Notes: generated from the letters alone by a model not told the origin. Numbered from the stretch's first letter, positions 16,571 through 25,616 are shown. The stretch: DNA of 64,000 nucleotides from Leifsonia sp. NPDC080035 (GCF_040050925.1 NZ_CP157390.1:2356001-2420000), one strand, 5' to 3'. Translations and numbers: made by a program.

Positions 16571-16588
16571 TTCGAACATATGTTCGAA
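16571..16588. promoter_or_regulatory. LexA (SOS) box
   Basis: TTCGAACATATGTTCGAA is a perfect 18-bp palindrome containing TCGAAC-N4-GTTCGA, the actinobacterial LexA consensus. It ends 7 bp from the radical SAM start codon, and the central CATATG could form part of a -10 element, so LexA would occlude the promoter. Confidence 0.85.
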
Positions 16589-16749
16589 CGCAGATCAAGT
16601 GCGACGCCCCGCTGCGAGGGGTACAGATTCGCGGCATGTCCGGGGTACACACCCCGGGCAATCGCTGCCATAATCCCCTCTGGGACCGTTGCCACGCGGA
16701 TCCCGCCGGGTCCTCCGGCCCCCCGACCTCTCGCGCCGAAGGGAGACGC

Positions 16750-17940
16750 GTGTCCCTCGGACTCCCCAGTCACCTCTCGCGCGCCGCCAACTCGCGGGCA
16801 CTCGCGACGGCCGCGCGCTGGGCCGGTCTCGTCTGCCTCGGCGCAGCGGTGGTGAACGTCGGCGTCTCCAGTGTCGGCACCCGGAACGCGGTGAGCTGGT
16901 GGGTCACCCTCCTCGTGCTCGCCCCCATGACGATCCTGCTGATCCTGCTGGCGAAGGGGCGCACCGTCGGGCTGACGGTCGCCTATCTGCTCGTCGGCGC
17001 GGTGTGCACCTACTTCTACGTCGTCGCGCTGTTCGCGGGCAACCCCGCCTACCCGGACACCAACCTTTTCGTCGTCGCACTGCCCGTCGTCGCGATGACG
17101 CTCGTCGGCGGCACCGGCACCGGCGCGCTCGCGGGCATCCTGTGGGCGACGCTCGGGTTCGCGCTGGCCGAGGCCGCCGTCCTGCTCGGGGCCGCGACCG
17201 CGGGACGCCCGTTCCGGCCCGACGCGATCTCCCTCGGCGCGTACCTGCTCCTGGTGGGGATCCTCGCCTTCGACGGGCTGACCAGGGGGTCGCGGGCGCG
17301 GAGCCAGTCGGCCATCCACCGTGCGGTGCGGGATGCTCGGCTCGTCGACCTGCGCAGGGAGCTGCTCGCCGGCTCTGTCGCCGACGTCCACGACACCGTC
17401 CTGAGCGAGCTGCTCGCGGTCGCGGCCACTCCGGCGGGCGACCTGCCGACGCGGCTCGCGGCCCGCATCGACGCCGACCTGAAGCGTCTCGGCGCCCTCC
17501 CCGGCGCGGACGGCGACGAGCCGGCCGCCGAGGCGGACCCCTGGTACGGGAGCGAACTGCGCAGGGCGATCGAGGACGCGAGGGACGAGGGCCTCGCTGT
17601 CGAGGTGTCCGGCGACCGCGACGCCGTCGCACGCCTCGGGGACGACGCCCTCCGGGCGCTCGGCCTCGCGGTGCGGCAGTGCCTGGTCAACGTGCTCCGG
17701 CACTCCGGGAGCGCCGCGGCCGAGGTTGCGTTCTCCGCCGACGCCGGGGCGGTCTCCGTGATGGTCGTCGACTCCGGCGCGGGATTCGCTCCTACCGCTG
17801 CGGGATCCGACCGTCTGGGCCTTCGCCAGTCGGTGCACGAGCGGATCTCCCGCGTCGGCGGGTCGGTGACCATCTACTCCAGCGAGCAGGTCGGCACGAC
17901 GGTCATCCTGACCGTGCCGGTCGAGGAGGCGGCGGCGTGA
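16750..17940 (+). CDS. membrane sensor histidine kinase (NarL/LuxR-partner type)
   Basis: The 396-residue protein has about six membrane segments (residues ~22-178) and a cytoplasmic kinase half. The dimerisation region contains VHDTVLSELLAVA with phospho-acceptor His214. The ATPase domain shows an N box (QCLVNVLRHSG, Asn314) and a G1 box (VDSGAGF, Asp341). This is the HisKA_3/HATPase layout that pairs with LuxR-type regulators. The GTG overlaps nothing upstream; the stop overlaps the next start as GTGA. The next two genes are a kinase-like membrane protein and a response regulator, a three-gene signalling operon. The stimulus is unknown. Confidence 0.85.
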   Translation: MSLGLPSHLSRAANSRALATAARWAGLVCLGAAVVNVGVSSVGTRNAVSWWVTLLVLAPMTILLILLAKGRTVGLTVAYLLVGAVCTYFYVVALFAGNPAYPDTNLFVVALPVVAMTLVGGTGTGALAGILWATLGFALAEAAVLLGAATAGRPFRPDAISLGAYLLLVGILAFDGLTRGSRARSQSAIHRAVRDARLVDLRRELLAGSVADVHDTVLSELLAVAATPAGDLPTRLAARIDADLKRLGALPGADGDEPAAEADPWYGSELRRAIEDARDEGLAVEVSGDRDAVARLGDDALRALGLAVRQCLVNVLRHSGSAAAEVAFSADAGAVSVMVVDSGAGFAPTAAGSDRLGLRQSVHERISRVGGSVTIYSSEQVGTTVILTVPVEEAAA

Positions 17941-19151
17941 GCCGGGTGGTCGCCGACACGATCGTGCGGGTGCGCTCCCTGCCGACCGAGCGGACGCCGC
18001 AGCGCCTCGATCCGCTCGGCGTCCAGTCGGCGTGGCTGCTCGTCCCGCTGATCGGCCTCGTCGCCGTCGGCTACGCCATCGCGTCCACGGTCTGGCATCG
18101 CGATCAGTTGCGCAGCCCGCTGCTGGCGGTCGTCGCGATCGCCCTGCTCGTGCTCGTCACCGTCGTCGCGATCATCCGGACCCATCCCGGACTCGCGCCG
18201 ATCGGGAGGTGGTCCCACCTCGCCATCGTCGGCTTCGCGCTCGCGGCCGCGTGCCTGTTCGATTCGGCGGTGTGGGGCAGGAACGAGCGCATCCAGGACG
18301 ACTGGGGGCAGGTCGCGGTCGCGCTGTTCCTGATCGCCATGCCGCTCTACCGGCCCATCGCGGAAGTGCTCGTCGTCGCGGTGATCGGCGCGATCGTGCT
18401 CGGGACCCTCGCCGCCTTGCAGGCGTCGTCCCTCGCGATCGCCACCAGCCCGATCGTCTATGCCACGGTCGCCGCGACGCCGGTGCTCGCGCTCGCGTGC
18501 GGGGGAGCAGGCTACGCGTGGACCATGACGGGCGAGACGCTGCGCTGGCGGGAGCAGGCGCGCAGCGGGCAGGCCAGGCTGGATGGGGAGCTGCGGCAGG
18601 CGGCGGAGCGGATGATCGCGCAGGAACGCGCGACCGCACTGAACGCGGAGGCGGCCCCCTTCCTCTCGGAACTGCTCGCCACCGGCCGCATCGGGGAGGC
18701 GGATCGCGCCACGGCGTTGCGCATCGCCGGTGAGCTCCGCCGCTCCGCCGTCGCATCCGTCGAACGGACCTGGCTGTCGGAGACGCTGGCGCTCGCCCTG
18801 GCCCGACGCGGTCTCGATCCCGCGGCGCCGGAGGCGGCGGAGCGGGTCAGCGACCCCGACCGGCTCGACCGCGTGCTGACCGAGGAGCAGCGGGCGATCG
18901 TCGGTGCGATCGTGGCGACCGTCGTCGCCCTGCCGGGACTGGATCCCGCGAGCGTGCGGGTCGAGGTCGCCGAGCCGCAGCATCCCGTGTTCGTGCTGAC
19001 CGCGCGGGTCGGCCTCTCCCGGCGCCGGCTGCGGCAGGAGCTCCTCCCGTTCCTGAGCGCGCTGCGCTCGGTCTCGATGGAGGCCGCCATGCGCGCGGAT
19101 GAACGCATCCTGACCGTCCGCTTCGCGTACCCTGAGGGAAGGAGACGATGA
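17937..19151 (+). CDS. degenerate kinase-like membrane protein of a signalling trio
   Basis: The 404-residue protein has about six membrane segments (~32-200), a coiled-coil-like stretch (~200-230, RLDGELRQAAERMIAQERA) and a soluble C-terminal domain. The architecture copies the kinase upstream, but the phospho-acceptor HD motif and the N and G boxes of the ATPase are absent. I infer a pseudokinase or regulatory partner of the sensor at 16750. It starts at a GTG overlapping the kinase stop and its own stop overlaps the response regulator ATG, so the three proteins are made together. I do not know a family name. Confidence 0.7.
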   Translation: MSRVVADTIVRVRSLPTERTPQRLDPLGVQSAWLLVPLIGLVAVGYAIASTVWHRDQLRSPLLAVVAIALLVLVTVVAIIRTHPGLAPIGRWSHLAIVGFALAAACLFDSAVWGRNERIQDDWGQVAVALFLIAMPLYRPIAEVLVVAVIGAIVLGTLAALQASSLAIATSPIVYATVAATPVLALACGGAGYAWTMTGETLRWREQARSGQARLDGELRQAAERMIAQERATALNAEAAPFLSELLATGRIGEADRATALRIAGELRRSAVASVERTWLSETLALALARRGLDPAAPEAAERVSDPDRLDRVLTEEQRAIVGAIVATVVALPGLDPASVRVEVAEPQHPVFVLTARVGLSRRRLRQELLPFLSALRSVSMEAAMRADERILTVRFAYPEGRRR

Positions 19152-19825
19152 GCAGCACCCCCGCACCCCCCGCACACTCGGCGCCGCCGATCCGCCTCGC
19201 CATCCTGGACGACCACGAGATCCTCCTGGACGGCCTCGCGAGCTGGATCGAGACGAACGCGCCCGAGTTCGACCTCGTGCTGCGCGCGAGCAGCTGGCTC
19301 GAACTCGTCCACAGCGACGCCTTCCCCACCGACCTCGTGATCATGGACCTGCAGCTGCGCGAGTCCGTCTCGATCGGAGCCCGCGTCCGCACCTGCCGCG
19401 CGGCCGGGGCGAAGGTCGTAGTGCTGAGCGCCGTCGACACGCCCGAGGACAGGGATGCGGCGCTCGCCGCGGGCGCCGTCGCCTATGTGACGAAGACGGA
19501 GCCGACCTCGGACCTGATCGCCGTCGCGCTCGCGGCGATGGGCCGCGACGGCTCCGCGGCTCCGGAGCAGCCGGAGGCGTGGCGCCCGCGTCCGCTCGTC
19601 CCGGACACGGCGCGTCCGAAGCTCAGCGACGGCGAGCGTCAGGCGCTCATCCTCTACGCCGACGGCCGCACGACGACCGAGGTCGCGCAGGCGATGAGCG
19701 TGCAGTACGAGACGGCGAAGACGTACCTGCGCCGGGTGCGCGAGAAATACGGGAAGGCCGGGCGCCCCACCAGCTCGCGCGCGGACCTGATCCGCCGCGC
19801 CGCCGAGGACGGTTACCTCACCTGA
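19148..19825 (+). CDS. LuxR/NarL-family response regulator
   Basis: The 225-residue protein has a receiver domain with DDH acidic pocket (21-23), phospho-acceptor Asp67 (VIMDLQL) and Lys116 (YVTKTE). The C-terminal ~65 residues form a LuxR-type helix-turn-helix (LSDGERQALILYADGRTT, then EVAQAMSVQYETAKTYL). A good ribosome-binding site (AAGGAG) precedes the ATG, which overlaps the preceding stop. It should be phosphorylated by the kinase two genes upstream. Targets are unknown. Confidence 0.9.
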   Translation: MSSTPAPPAHSAPPIRLAILDDHEILLDGLASWIETNAPEFDLVLRASSWLELVHSDAFPTDLVIMDLQLRESVSIGARVRTCRAAGAKVVVLSAVDTPEDRDAALAAGAVAYVTKTEPTSDLIAVALAAMGRDGSAAPEQPEAWRPRPLVPDTARPKLSDGERQALILYADGRTTTEVAQAMSVQYETAKTYLRRVREKYGKAGRPTSSRADLIRRAAEDGYLT

Positions 19826-19927
19826 CGCGGCGCCGGGCCCGCACCTTTGTCACAAATGTCGGCTTCCGGCGCGGGGCTTCCTACATGTGGCGCAAATGTT
19901 CACGCGCGCGGGCGCTCGAGGGCGTCG

Positions 19928-21235
19928 TCAGCGGCCGAGGCCGTGGTACTCCCAGCCGGCGGCCCGCCAGGCGGCGGGGTCGAGGGCGTTGCGGCCGTCG
20001 ATGATGCTCCGCCGGGTCACGAGCCGGCCGATGACCTCCGGGTCGAGGCCGACGAACTCGGGCCACTCGGTGATCAGCACGACGACGTCGGCGCCGGCGA
20101 CGGCCTCCTCCGGTGACGTCGCGTAGGCCACCTTCGGTGCGCGGCGGCGCGCGTTCTCGATCGCCTGCGGGTCGGTCGCCGTCACGATCGCGCCCTCGTC
20201 GGCGAGGCGCATCGCGATGTCGAGCGCAGGGGAGTCCCGCACATCGTCGGAGTGCGGCTTGAACGCCAGCCCCAGCACGCCGACGCGCACTCCGGCGAGC
20301 CCGCCGGCCTGCTCGCGCACCAGCTCCACGACGCGCGCGCGGCGGCGCAGGTTGATCTGGTCGACCTCGTCGAGGAAGCGCACCGCGTCGCCGCGCCCGA
20401 GCTCCCTGGCCCGGGCGCTGAAGGCCCGGATGTCCTTGGGCAGGCAGCCGCCGCCGAAGCCGACTCCGGCGTTCAGGAACCGCCTGCCGATCCGGGCGTC
20501 GTGCCCGATGGCGTCCGCGAGCTGCGTCACGTCCGCTCCGGTCGCCTCCGCGATCTCCGCCATGGCGTTGATGAACGAGATCTTGGTGGCGAGGAACGCG
20601 TTGGCGGCGACCTTGACCAGCTCGGCGGTCGCGTAGTCCGTGACGATCACCGGCGTTCCCGCCGCCACCGCGCGCTCGTAGACGCCGTCCAGGATGCGAG
20701 CGGCGCGCTCGCCCGCCTCGCCCCCGGGGACGCCGTAGACGAGGCGGTCAGGGCTGACGGTGTCCTTCACGGCGAAGCCCTCGCGCAGGAACTCGGGGTT
20801 CCAGGCGAGCGTCACCTCGGGCGCCCGCTCGGCGACGAGCCGCGCCAGCCGCGCGGCGGTGCCCACGGGGACGGTGCTCTTGCCGACGATGACGTCACCG
20901 GGCTTCACGCGCTCGAGCAGGGAGCCGAACGCGGCGTCCACGAACCGCATGTCGGCGGCGTCGCCCTCCGCGGACTGGGGCGTGCCGACGGCGACGAAGT
21001 GCACGTCCGCATCCTCCACGGCGGAGAAATCGGTGGTGAACCGCAGCCGGCCGCTCGCCGTCGCCGATGCGAGAACCTCGGGAAGCCCGGGCTCGAAGAA
21101 CGGGGCCCGCGCCGCGGAGAGCGAGGCGACCTTGGCTTCGTCGACGTCGACGCCGACCACGGTGTGGCCGAGGTCCGCCATCGCCGCCGCGTGCACGGCG
21201 CCGAGGTAGCCACAGCCGATCACGGAGATTCTCAT
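19928..21235 (-). CDS. ugd: UDP-glucose 6-dehydrogenase
   Basis: The 435-residue cytosolic enzyme oxidises UDP-glucose to UDP-glucuronate with NAD. It has the Rossmann motif VIGCGYLG at the N-terminus, GKSTVPVG in the middle, and the catalytic cysteine in GVGFGGGCLPKD. Length is typical. The product feeds surface polysaccharides; a DUF4012 protein, often found near polysaccharide genes, lies 2 kb away. It lies 52 bp downstream of tdk on the same strand, and the gap has a GC-rich dyad (AGCCCCGCGGGGCT). Confidence 0.93.
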   Translation of the reverse strand: MRISVIGCGYLGAVHAAAMADLGHTVVGVDVDEAKVASLSAARAPFFEPGLPEVLASATASGRLRFTTDFSAVEDADVHFVAVGTPQSAEGDAADMRFVDAAFGSLLERVKPGDVIVGKSTVPVGTAARLARLVAERAPEVTLAWNPEFLREGFAVKDTVSPDRLVYGVPGGEAGERAARILDGVYERAVAAGTPVIVTDYATAELVKVAANAFLATKISFINAMAEIAEATGADVTQLADAIGHDARIGRRFLNAGVGFGGGCLPKDIRAFSARARELGRGDAVRFLDEVDQINLRRRARVVELVREQAGGLAGVRVGVLGLAFKPHSDDVRDSPALDIAMRLADEGAIVTATDPQAIENARRRAPKVAYATSPEEAVAGADVVVLITEWPEFVGLDPEVIGRLVTRRSIIDGRNALDPAAWRAAGWEYHGLGR

Positions 21236-21287
21236 GACTCTCGCTCTCCAGCCCCGCGGGGCTCGGGTGAAGGGATCACGGGGGCGT

Positions 21288-21953
21288 TCAGGTGAAGTCG
21301 GCGTCCGGTTCGCTGGCGTACGCGGTCGCCTCCAGCGGCCAGCGGCCGTTGTTGAGCACGCCGTTGCTCTCCTGCAGGTAGCAGGATCCGCACAGCGCCT
21401 CGTAGCTCACCTCCGCGCCGTCGATGGCGACCTGGTCGCCGTCGAAGACGAAGACGCCGCCGACCTTGCGCGCGTTGAAGATCGCCTTGCGCCCGCAGCG
21501 GCAGATGGTCTTCAGCTCCTCCAGGCTGTGCGCGACCTCCAGCAGCCGACGGCTGCCGGGGAAGGCGACGGTCTGGAAGTCGGTGCGGATCCCATAGGCG
21601 AGCACCGGGATGTCCTCGAGCAGCGCGATGCGGAGCAGGTCGTCGATCTGCGCCTCGGTGAGGAACTGCGCCTCGTCGACGAGCAGTGCGCTGACGTCTC
21701 TGTCGTAGCGCTTGATCGTCCGTTCGCGGTGCTGCTGGAACTTGCCGTACGCGTCCGTCTCCGGCGCGATCAGGAAGTCGACCTCGCGGGTCACCCCGAG
21801 CCGCGACAGGATGCCCATGTCGCCCTTGGTGTCGATCGACGGCTTGGCGAGCAGGACGCGGTGACCGCGCTCCTCGTAGTTGTAGGCCGCCTGGAGCATG
21901 GCGGTGCTCTTGCCGCTGTTCATCGCGCCGTAGCGGAAATACAGTTTTGCCAC
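21288..21953 (-). CDS. tdk: thymidine kinase
   Basis: The 221-residue type II thymidine kinase phosphorylates thymidine in salvage. It has the P-loop GAMNSGKSTAML, the LLVDEAQFLT Walker B segment, and zinc-binding cysteines in CRCGRKAIFNARK and CGSCYL. Length is normal for the family. The GTG is chosen because TAGGAT lies 6 nt upstream on the same strand, giving a leaderless transcript. It is divergent from the DUF4012 gene. Confidence 0.95.
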   Translation of the reverse strand: MAKLYFRYGAMNSGKSTAMLQAAYNYEERGHRVLLAKPSIDTKGDMGILSRLGVTREVDFLIAPETDAYGKFQQHRERTIKRYDRDVSALLVDEAQFLTEAQIDDLLRIALLEDIPVLAYGIRTDFQTVAFPGSRRLLEVAHSLEELKTICRCGRKAIFNARKVGGVFVFDGDQVAIDGAEVSYEALCGSCYLQESNGVLNNGRWPLEATAYASEPDADFT

Positions 21954-21959
21954 GCAACG

Positions 21960-21965
21960 ATCCTA
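21960..21965 (-). promoter_or_regulatory. -10 hexamer TAGGAT of tdk (leaderless)
   Basis: Read on the minus strand, TAGGAT is followed by CGTTGC and then the tdk GTG, a spacing of 6 nt. Confidence 0.5.
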
Positions 21966-22056
21966 GAGGGCGCAGGTGAACGCGCTCTCTGGATGGCGCG
22001 CCCAGCGCGGCGCGGCGCGTCCCGTTTGGGGGGCGTGCCAAAAAATGAGGATTTGT

Positions 22057-22062
22057 TACATT
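22057..22062 (+). promoter_or_regulatory. -10 hexamer TACATT of the DUF4012 gene (leaderless)
   Basis: TACATT ends 7 nt before the ATG within a locally AT-rich stretch (22038-22070) that contrasts with the surrounding high GC. Confidence 0.5.
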
Positions 22063-22069
22063 TGACGGT

Positions 22070-23932
22070 ATGGCGATCGGTCTCTCGCGCGAGCAGGCGC
22101 CGCCTCGGGCGGCGGAGTACGAACCGGTGCGGCGCAGACGCCGTCCCGTGCTCATCGCCGTCATCGTGGTCCTGGCCGTGCTGCTCGCCGCCTTCGTCGG
22201 CTGGATCGGCATCCGCGCCCTCCTTGCACGCCAGCAGCTGGAGGCGGCTCAGCCCTCCGCGAGCGCCGTCGTCGCGGCGATCCGGTCCGGGGACGTCACC
22301 GCCGCGAGGTCCGCCGCGGGCGAGCTCTCGAAGCACGCGGCACAGGCGGCCTCCCTCACCGGCGACCCGATCTGGCGGCTGGGCGAGGGGATCCCGCTGG
22401 TCGGCCCGAACCTGGCCGCGGTGCGCGTCGTCGCGAGCGCGACGGATTCGGTCGCCCGCGAGGTGGTCGCGCCCCTCGTCTCGGTCTCCGGACAGGTGGA
22501 CCCGCGTTCTCTCAAGCCCGCCGGCGGGCGCATCGATCTCGCGCCGCTGGTCGCCGCGCGGCCGGTGGTCACCAAGGCGCAGGCCGCGTTCCACGCCGCG
22601 GCGGGGAGCGCCGCCGGCGTCTCCACTGCGTCCCTCATCCAGCCCGTCGGCGACGCGGTGAGCCGGCTGAACGGGCTGTTCGGGCAGGCGTCGCCCTCGA
22701 TCGACGCGATCGGCAACAGCACGCGGCTGCTGCCAGGGATGCTCGGGCAGGCGGGGGTGCGGAACATCCTGGTGGTCGCGCAGAATCCCGCAGAACTCCG
22801 CGCGACGGGCGGCCTGATCGGCTCGGTCGCGCTCATCCGCGCCGACCATGGAGCGGTCACCCTGGAGGCGCAGCAGGCCGGCACGTCGATCGGCCCGTGG
22901 CCGTCGGAGGTCTCCGACATCCCCGATGCGACCATCGGGATCTACGGCCCGCTGGTCGGCCGATTCCTCCAGGACGCCAACTACACGCCCGACTTCCCGC
23001 TCGCGGCCACGACGATCGCCGCCATGTGGGAGAAGGCCCACGGCGGCACGGTCGACGCGGTGATCACGATGGATCCGGTCGTGCTGAGTGCGCTCCTGAA
23101 GGCCACGGGCCCGGTCGCCCTGCCCTCCGGTGACACCATCACCTCGGCCAACGCCGTCCCGCTGCTGCTGAGCGAGGTCTACGCGCGCTATCCGGCGAGC
23201 TCGCAGCAGGATGCGTTCTTCTCCTCGGCCGCCGCCGCGATCTTCGGCAAGCTGGCGGCCGGCCACGTGGACGGCGAGAAGCTGCTCTCCGCGTTCTCCT
23301 CGGCCGGATCGTCCGATCGGCTGAGGATCTGGAGCGCGCACGCCGACGAGCAGGATGTGCTGGCCTCGACGACCCTCGCCGGCGCCCTGCCCGTCTCCAC
23401 CCCGCAGACGGCCGCCCTCGGCGTCTACCTCAACGATGCGACCGGCTCGAAGATGGACTACTACCTGCACGCCTCCGTGTCCGCGGGCGCGGAGGTGTGC
23501 CGCTTCGACTTCCGTCCGACATCGCTGGTGCGGGTGACCCTGACCAACCACGCGCCGGCGAACGCCGGGACGAGTCTGCCGACCTACGTCACGGGCGGCG
23601 GCACCTACGGCGTCCCGCCCGGCGAGATCCTCACGCGCGTGGTCGTCTACGGGCCGGCGGGCGGTCTGCTGGCCGGAACCCGTCTCGGTTCCGACCCCGT
23701 GCGGGTCGTCTCCGGCACCGACCGCGCGCGGCCGGTCGCGGTCGTCTCCGTGCAGCTGAAGCCGGGGGAGTCCAAGACGGTCACGGTGCAATTCGTCAAT
23801 GCCCGCCAGCTCTCGCCGGGCCTGACCGTCGCCACGACGCCGCTGCCGCCGGGGGCGGGCGTGACCCCCGATGTGGGGGCGCGAACCACCATTACGAGCA
23901 TTGCTCATGTATGCGATTCCCTCGTAAAATGA
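22070..23932 (+). CDS. DUF4012 domain-containing membrane-anchored protein
   Basis: The 620-residue protein has a basic cytoplasmic N-terminus (RRRRRP), one membrane anchor (~26-50) and a large extracytoplasmic part. Residues ~230-490 carry features I associate with DUF4012 (ILVVAQNPAELRATGGLIGS, then TDFPLAA-type and DAVITMDP segments). The C-terminal ~120 residues look like a beta-sandwich. The function is not established; such genes often sit with capsule or exopolysaccharide genes in actinobacteria, and ugd is nearby. The start is fixed by a -10 hexamer 7 nt upstream. The next gene is an LPXTG surface protein. Confidence 0.8.
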   Translation: MAIGLSREQAPPRAAEYEPVRRRRRPVLIAVIVVLAVLLAAFVGWIGIRALLARQQLEAAQPSASAVVAAIRSGDVTAARSAAGELSKHAAQAASLTGDPIWRLGEGIPLVGPNLAAVRVVASATDSVAREVVAPLVSVSGQVDPRSLKPAGGRIDLAPLVAARPVVTKAQAAFHAAAGSAAGVSTASLIQPVGDAVSRLNGLFGQASPSIDAIGNSTRLLPGMLGQAGVRNILVVAQNPAELRATGGLIGSVALIRADHGAVTLEAQQAGTSIGPWPSEVSDIPDATIGIYGPLVGRFLQDANYTPDFPLAATTIAAMWEKAHGGTVDAVITMDPVVLSALLKATGPVALPSGDTITSANAVPLLLSEVYARYPASSQQDAFFSSAAAAIFGKLAAGHVDGEKLLSAFSSAGSSDRLRIWSAHADEQDVLASTTLAGALPVSTPQTAALGVYLNDATGSKMDYYLHASVSAGAEVCRFDFRPTSLVRVTLTNHAPANAGTSLPTYVTGGGTYGVPPGEILTRVVVYGPAGGLLAGTRLGSDPVRVVSGTDRARPVAVVSVQLKPGESKTVTVQFVNARQLSPGLTVATTPLPPGAGVTPDVGARTTITSIAHVCDSLVK

Positions 23933-23980
23933 GAATTAATCATTAAACCGACGCGTAGCCGGAAGAGAGAAGGCAGGCCG

Positions 23981-24541
23981 ATGTTCAAGAAGACACTCGC
24001 GGTCGCGGCCGTTGCCGGGATGCTGCTGCTGGCCGCACCGGCGGCGGCCAACGCGGCCGACTACACACAGGGCTCACCGTGCACGTTCGACGCCGCGGTG
24101 GTTCAGGCTGGGAGCACGGCCACGCTCATCTGCCAGCCCGGCACCTGGGCCGACTCCGAGCTGGTCGACTGGACGGCGACCGGAGAGGACGGTGCGAGCG
24201 TCAAGCTCGCGGTCCTCAAGGCGACCACCAGCACCGTGCACTTCAGCAAGCACTCCAACGCCGACGGCAGCGACGTGCTCAAGGTGACACTGCCCGCCGA
24301 CGCGACCGGCGTCTACACGGTCGCGGGACACGGCGAGTCCAGCGATCACACCTGCGTCTCCTCGGTGACGGTCGCCTCGGCGAACCAGCCGATCACCTCC
24401 GTGAACGACCCAGGGTCCAGCCTTCCCGACACCGGCTCGGTGATCGCCGGCTGGGCGGCCTGGATCGGCGGCGGCCTGCTGGTGCTCGGCGGCATCGCGG
24501 TGGCGCTGGCGGCCTGGATGCGCAAGGTCCGCGAGTCCTGA
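23981..24541 (+). CDS. LPXTG-type cell-wall-anchored surface protein
   Basis: The 186-residue protein has a signal peptide (~1-26, cut after ANA), a secreted beta-rich region, LPDTG at 148-152, a hydrophobic segment (~154-179) and the basic tail RKVRES. This is the complete sortase sorting signal. No sortase gene is in the window. Two cysteines (34, 51) and a third (125) lie in the exported part. The start has the purine-rich GGAAGAGAGAAGG upstream. It follows the DUF4012 gene by 48 bp. The palindrome TTAATCATTAA (23936-23946) lies in that AT-rich gap and could be regulatory. A strong terminator follows. Confidence 0.82.
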   Translation: MFKKTLAVAAVAGMLLLAAPAAANAADYTQGSPCTFDAAVVQAGSTATLICQPGTWADSELVDWTATGEDGASVKLAVLKATTSTVHFSKHSNADGSDVLKVTLPADATGVYTVAGHGESSDHTCVSSVTVASANQPITSVNDPGSSLPDTGSVIAGWAAWIGGGLLVLGGIAVALAAWMRKVRES

Positions 24542-24563
24542 CCAACAGAACTCGAACGGTCCC

Positions 24564-24597
24564 GAGGGAATCGTCGCCGCCCGGCGACGGTTCCCTC
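24564..24597 (+). terminator. intrinsic terminator after the LPXTG gene
   Basis: GAGGGAA and TCGTCGCC pair with GGCGACG and TTCCCTC across a GCCC loop, followed by TCTT. The stem is about 15 bp with one mismatch. It ends only 5 nt before the GTG of the next gene. Confidence 0.75.
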
Positions 24598-24602
24598 TCT
24601 TC

Positions 24603-25616
24603 GTGACCACCAGCATCCCCCTCAACGTCCTCGATCTCGCCAACCGCCCGGCGGGCGGCAGCAACAGCGACGCCGTCGCCGGAACGGTGCGGCTCGCCCA
24701 GGCGGCGGAGCGGCTCGGCTACGGGCGGTTCTGGGTGGCGGAGCACCACGGGATGCCCGCCATCGCCTCCAGCGCGCCCGCCGTCCTCATCGCCGGCGTC
24801 GCCGCCGCGACGGAACGCATCCGCGTCGGCTCCGGCGGCGTGATGCTGCCGAACCACGCACCCCTGGTGGTGGCAGAGCAGTTCGGAACCCTGCGCGCCC
24901 TCTACGGCGACCGCATCGACCTCGGGATCGGCCGCGCCCCGGGCACGGACGGCGCCACCGCGATGGCGCTGCGCCGTTCCGCCGAGGGGCTCGGCGTCGA
25001 CGACTTCCCGCAGCAGCTGCTCGACCTCTTCGGCTTCTTCTACGGCGGGATGAGCGACGCCAACCCGCTGCACGGCATCACCGCCGTCCCCGGCCTCGGC
25101 GACGCGCCGCAGATCTGGCTGCTCGGCTCCAGCGGGTACAGCGCGCAGGTGGCGGCCGCGCTCGGCCTGCCGTTCGCCTTCGCCCACCACTTCGCGGGCG
25201 AGAACACGGAGGCGGCGCTCGAGCTGTACCGGTCGCGTTTCGAGGCGAGCGACATCCTGAGCGAGCCGCACACGATGATCGCGGTGAACGTCGTCTCGGA
25301 CGACGACCCCGAGGTCGTGCGTGCCCAGTCTCTGCCCGGCCAGCTGTCCTTCCTGCGGATGCGCCGCGGGCTGAAGCCCGAGCCGGTGAGCGTCGAGGAG
25401 GCACTCGCCCACGAGTTCAGTCCGATGGAGGAGGAGTTCATCGCCTCCCGCAACGCGCGCCAGGCGATCGGGACCCCCGACGAGGTGAAGGCACGGTTGG
25501 ACGCGCTGCTCGCCTCCACCGAGGCCGACGAGCTGATGGTCTCCTCCGGCGCCGCCACCGTGGAGGGCCGCATCCGCTCGCTGGAGATCGTCGCGGGGCT
25601 GTACCCCGCTCCATGA
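24603..25616 (+). CDS. LLM-class flavin-dependent oxidoreductase
   Basis: The 337-residue protein is a luciferase-like TIM barrel. It carries the characteristic WVAEHHGMPAIASSAPAVLI segment, RIRVGSGGVMLPNHAPL and FGTLRALYGDRIDLGIGRAPG. Such enzymes use reduced FMN or F420 to oxygenate or reduce small molecules; the substrate is unknown. The GTG start falls right after a terminator hairpin, so the gene needs a promoter in or before that hairpin, or a later start. An FMN reductase 90 bp downstream could supply the flavin, as in two-component monooxygenases. Confidence 0.88.
   Translation: MTTSIPLNVLDLANRPAGGSNSDAVAGTVRLAQAAERLGYGRFWVAEHHGMPAIASSAPAVLIAGVAAATERIRVGSGGVMLPNHAPLVVAEQFGTLRALYGDRIDLGIGRAPGTDGATAMALRRSAEGLGVDDFPQQLLDLFGFFYGGMSDANPLHGITAVPGLGDAPQIWLLGSSGYSAQVAAALGLPFAFAHHFAGENTEAALELYRSRFEASDILSEPHTMIAVNVVSDDDPEVVRAQSLPGQLSFLRMRRGLKPEPVSVEEALAHEFSPMEEEFIASRNARQAIGTPDEVKARLDALLASTEADELMVSSGAATVEGRIRSLEIVAGLYPAP

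Noticed and set aside
19846..19856. TTTGTCACAAA dyad between the response regulator and ugd genes as an operator
   Set aside because: It lies between convergent gene ends, and an 11-bp dyad is short enough to occur by chance.
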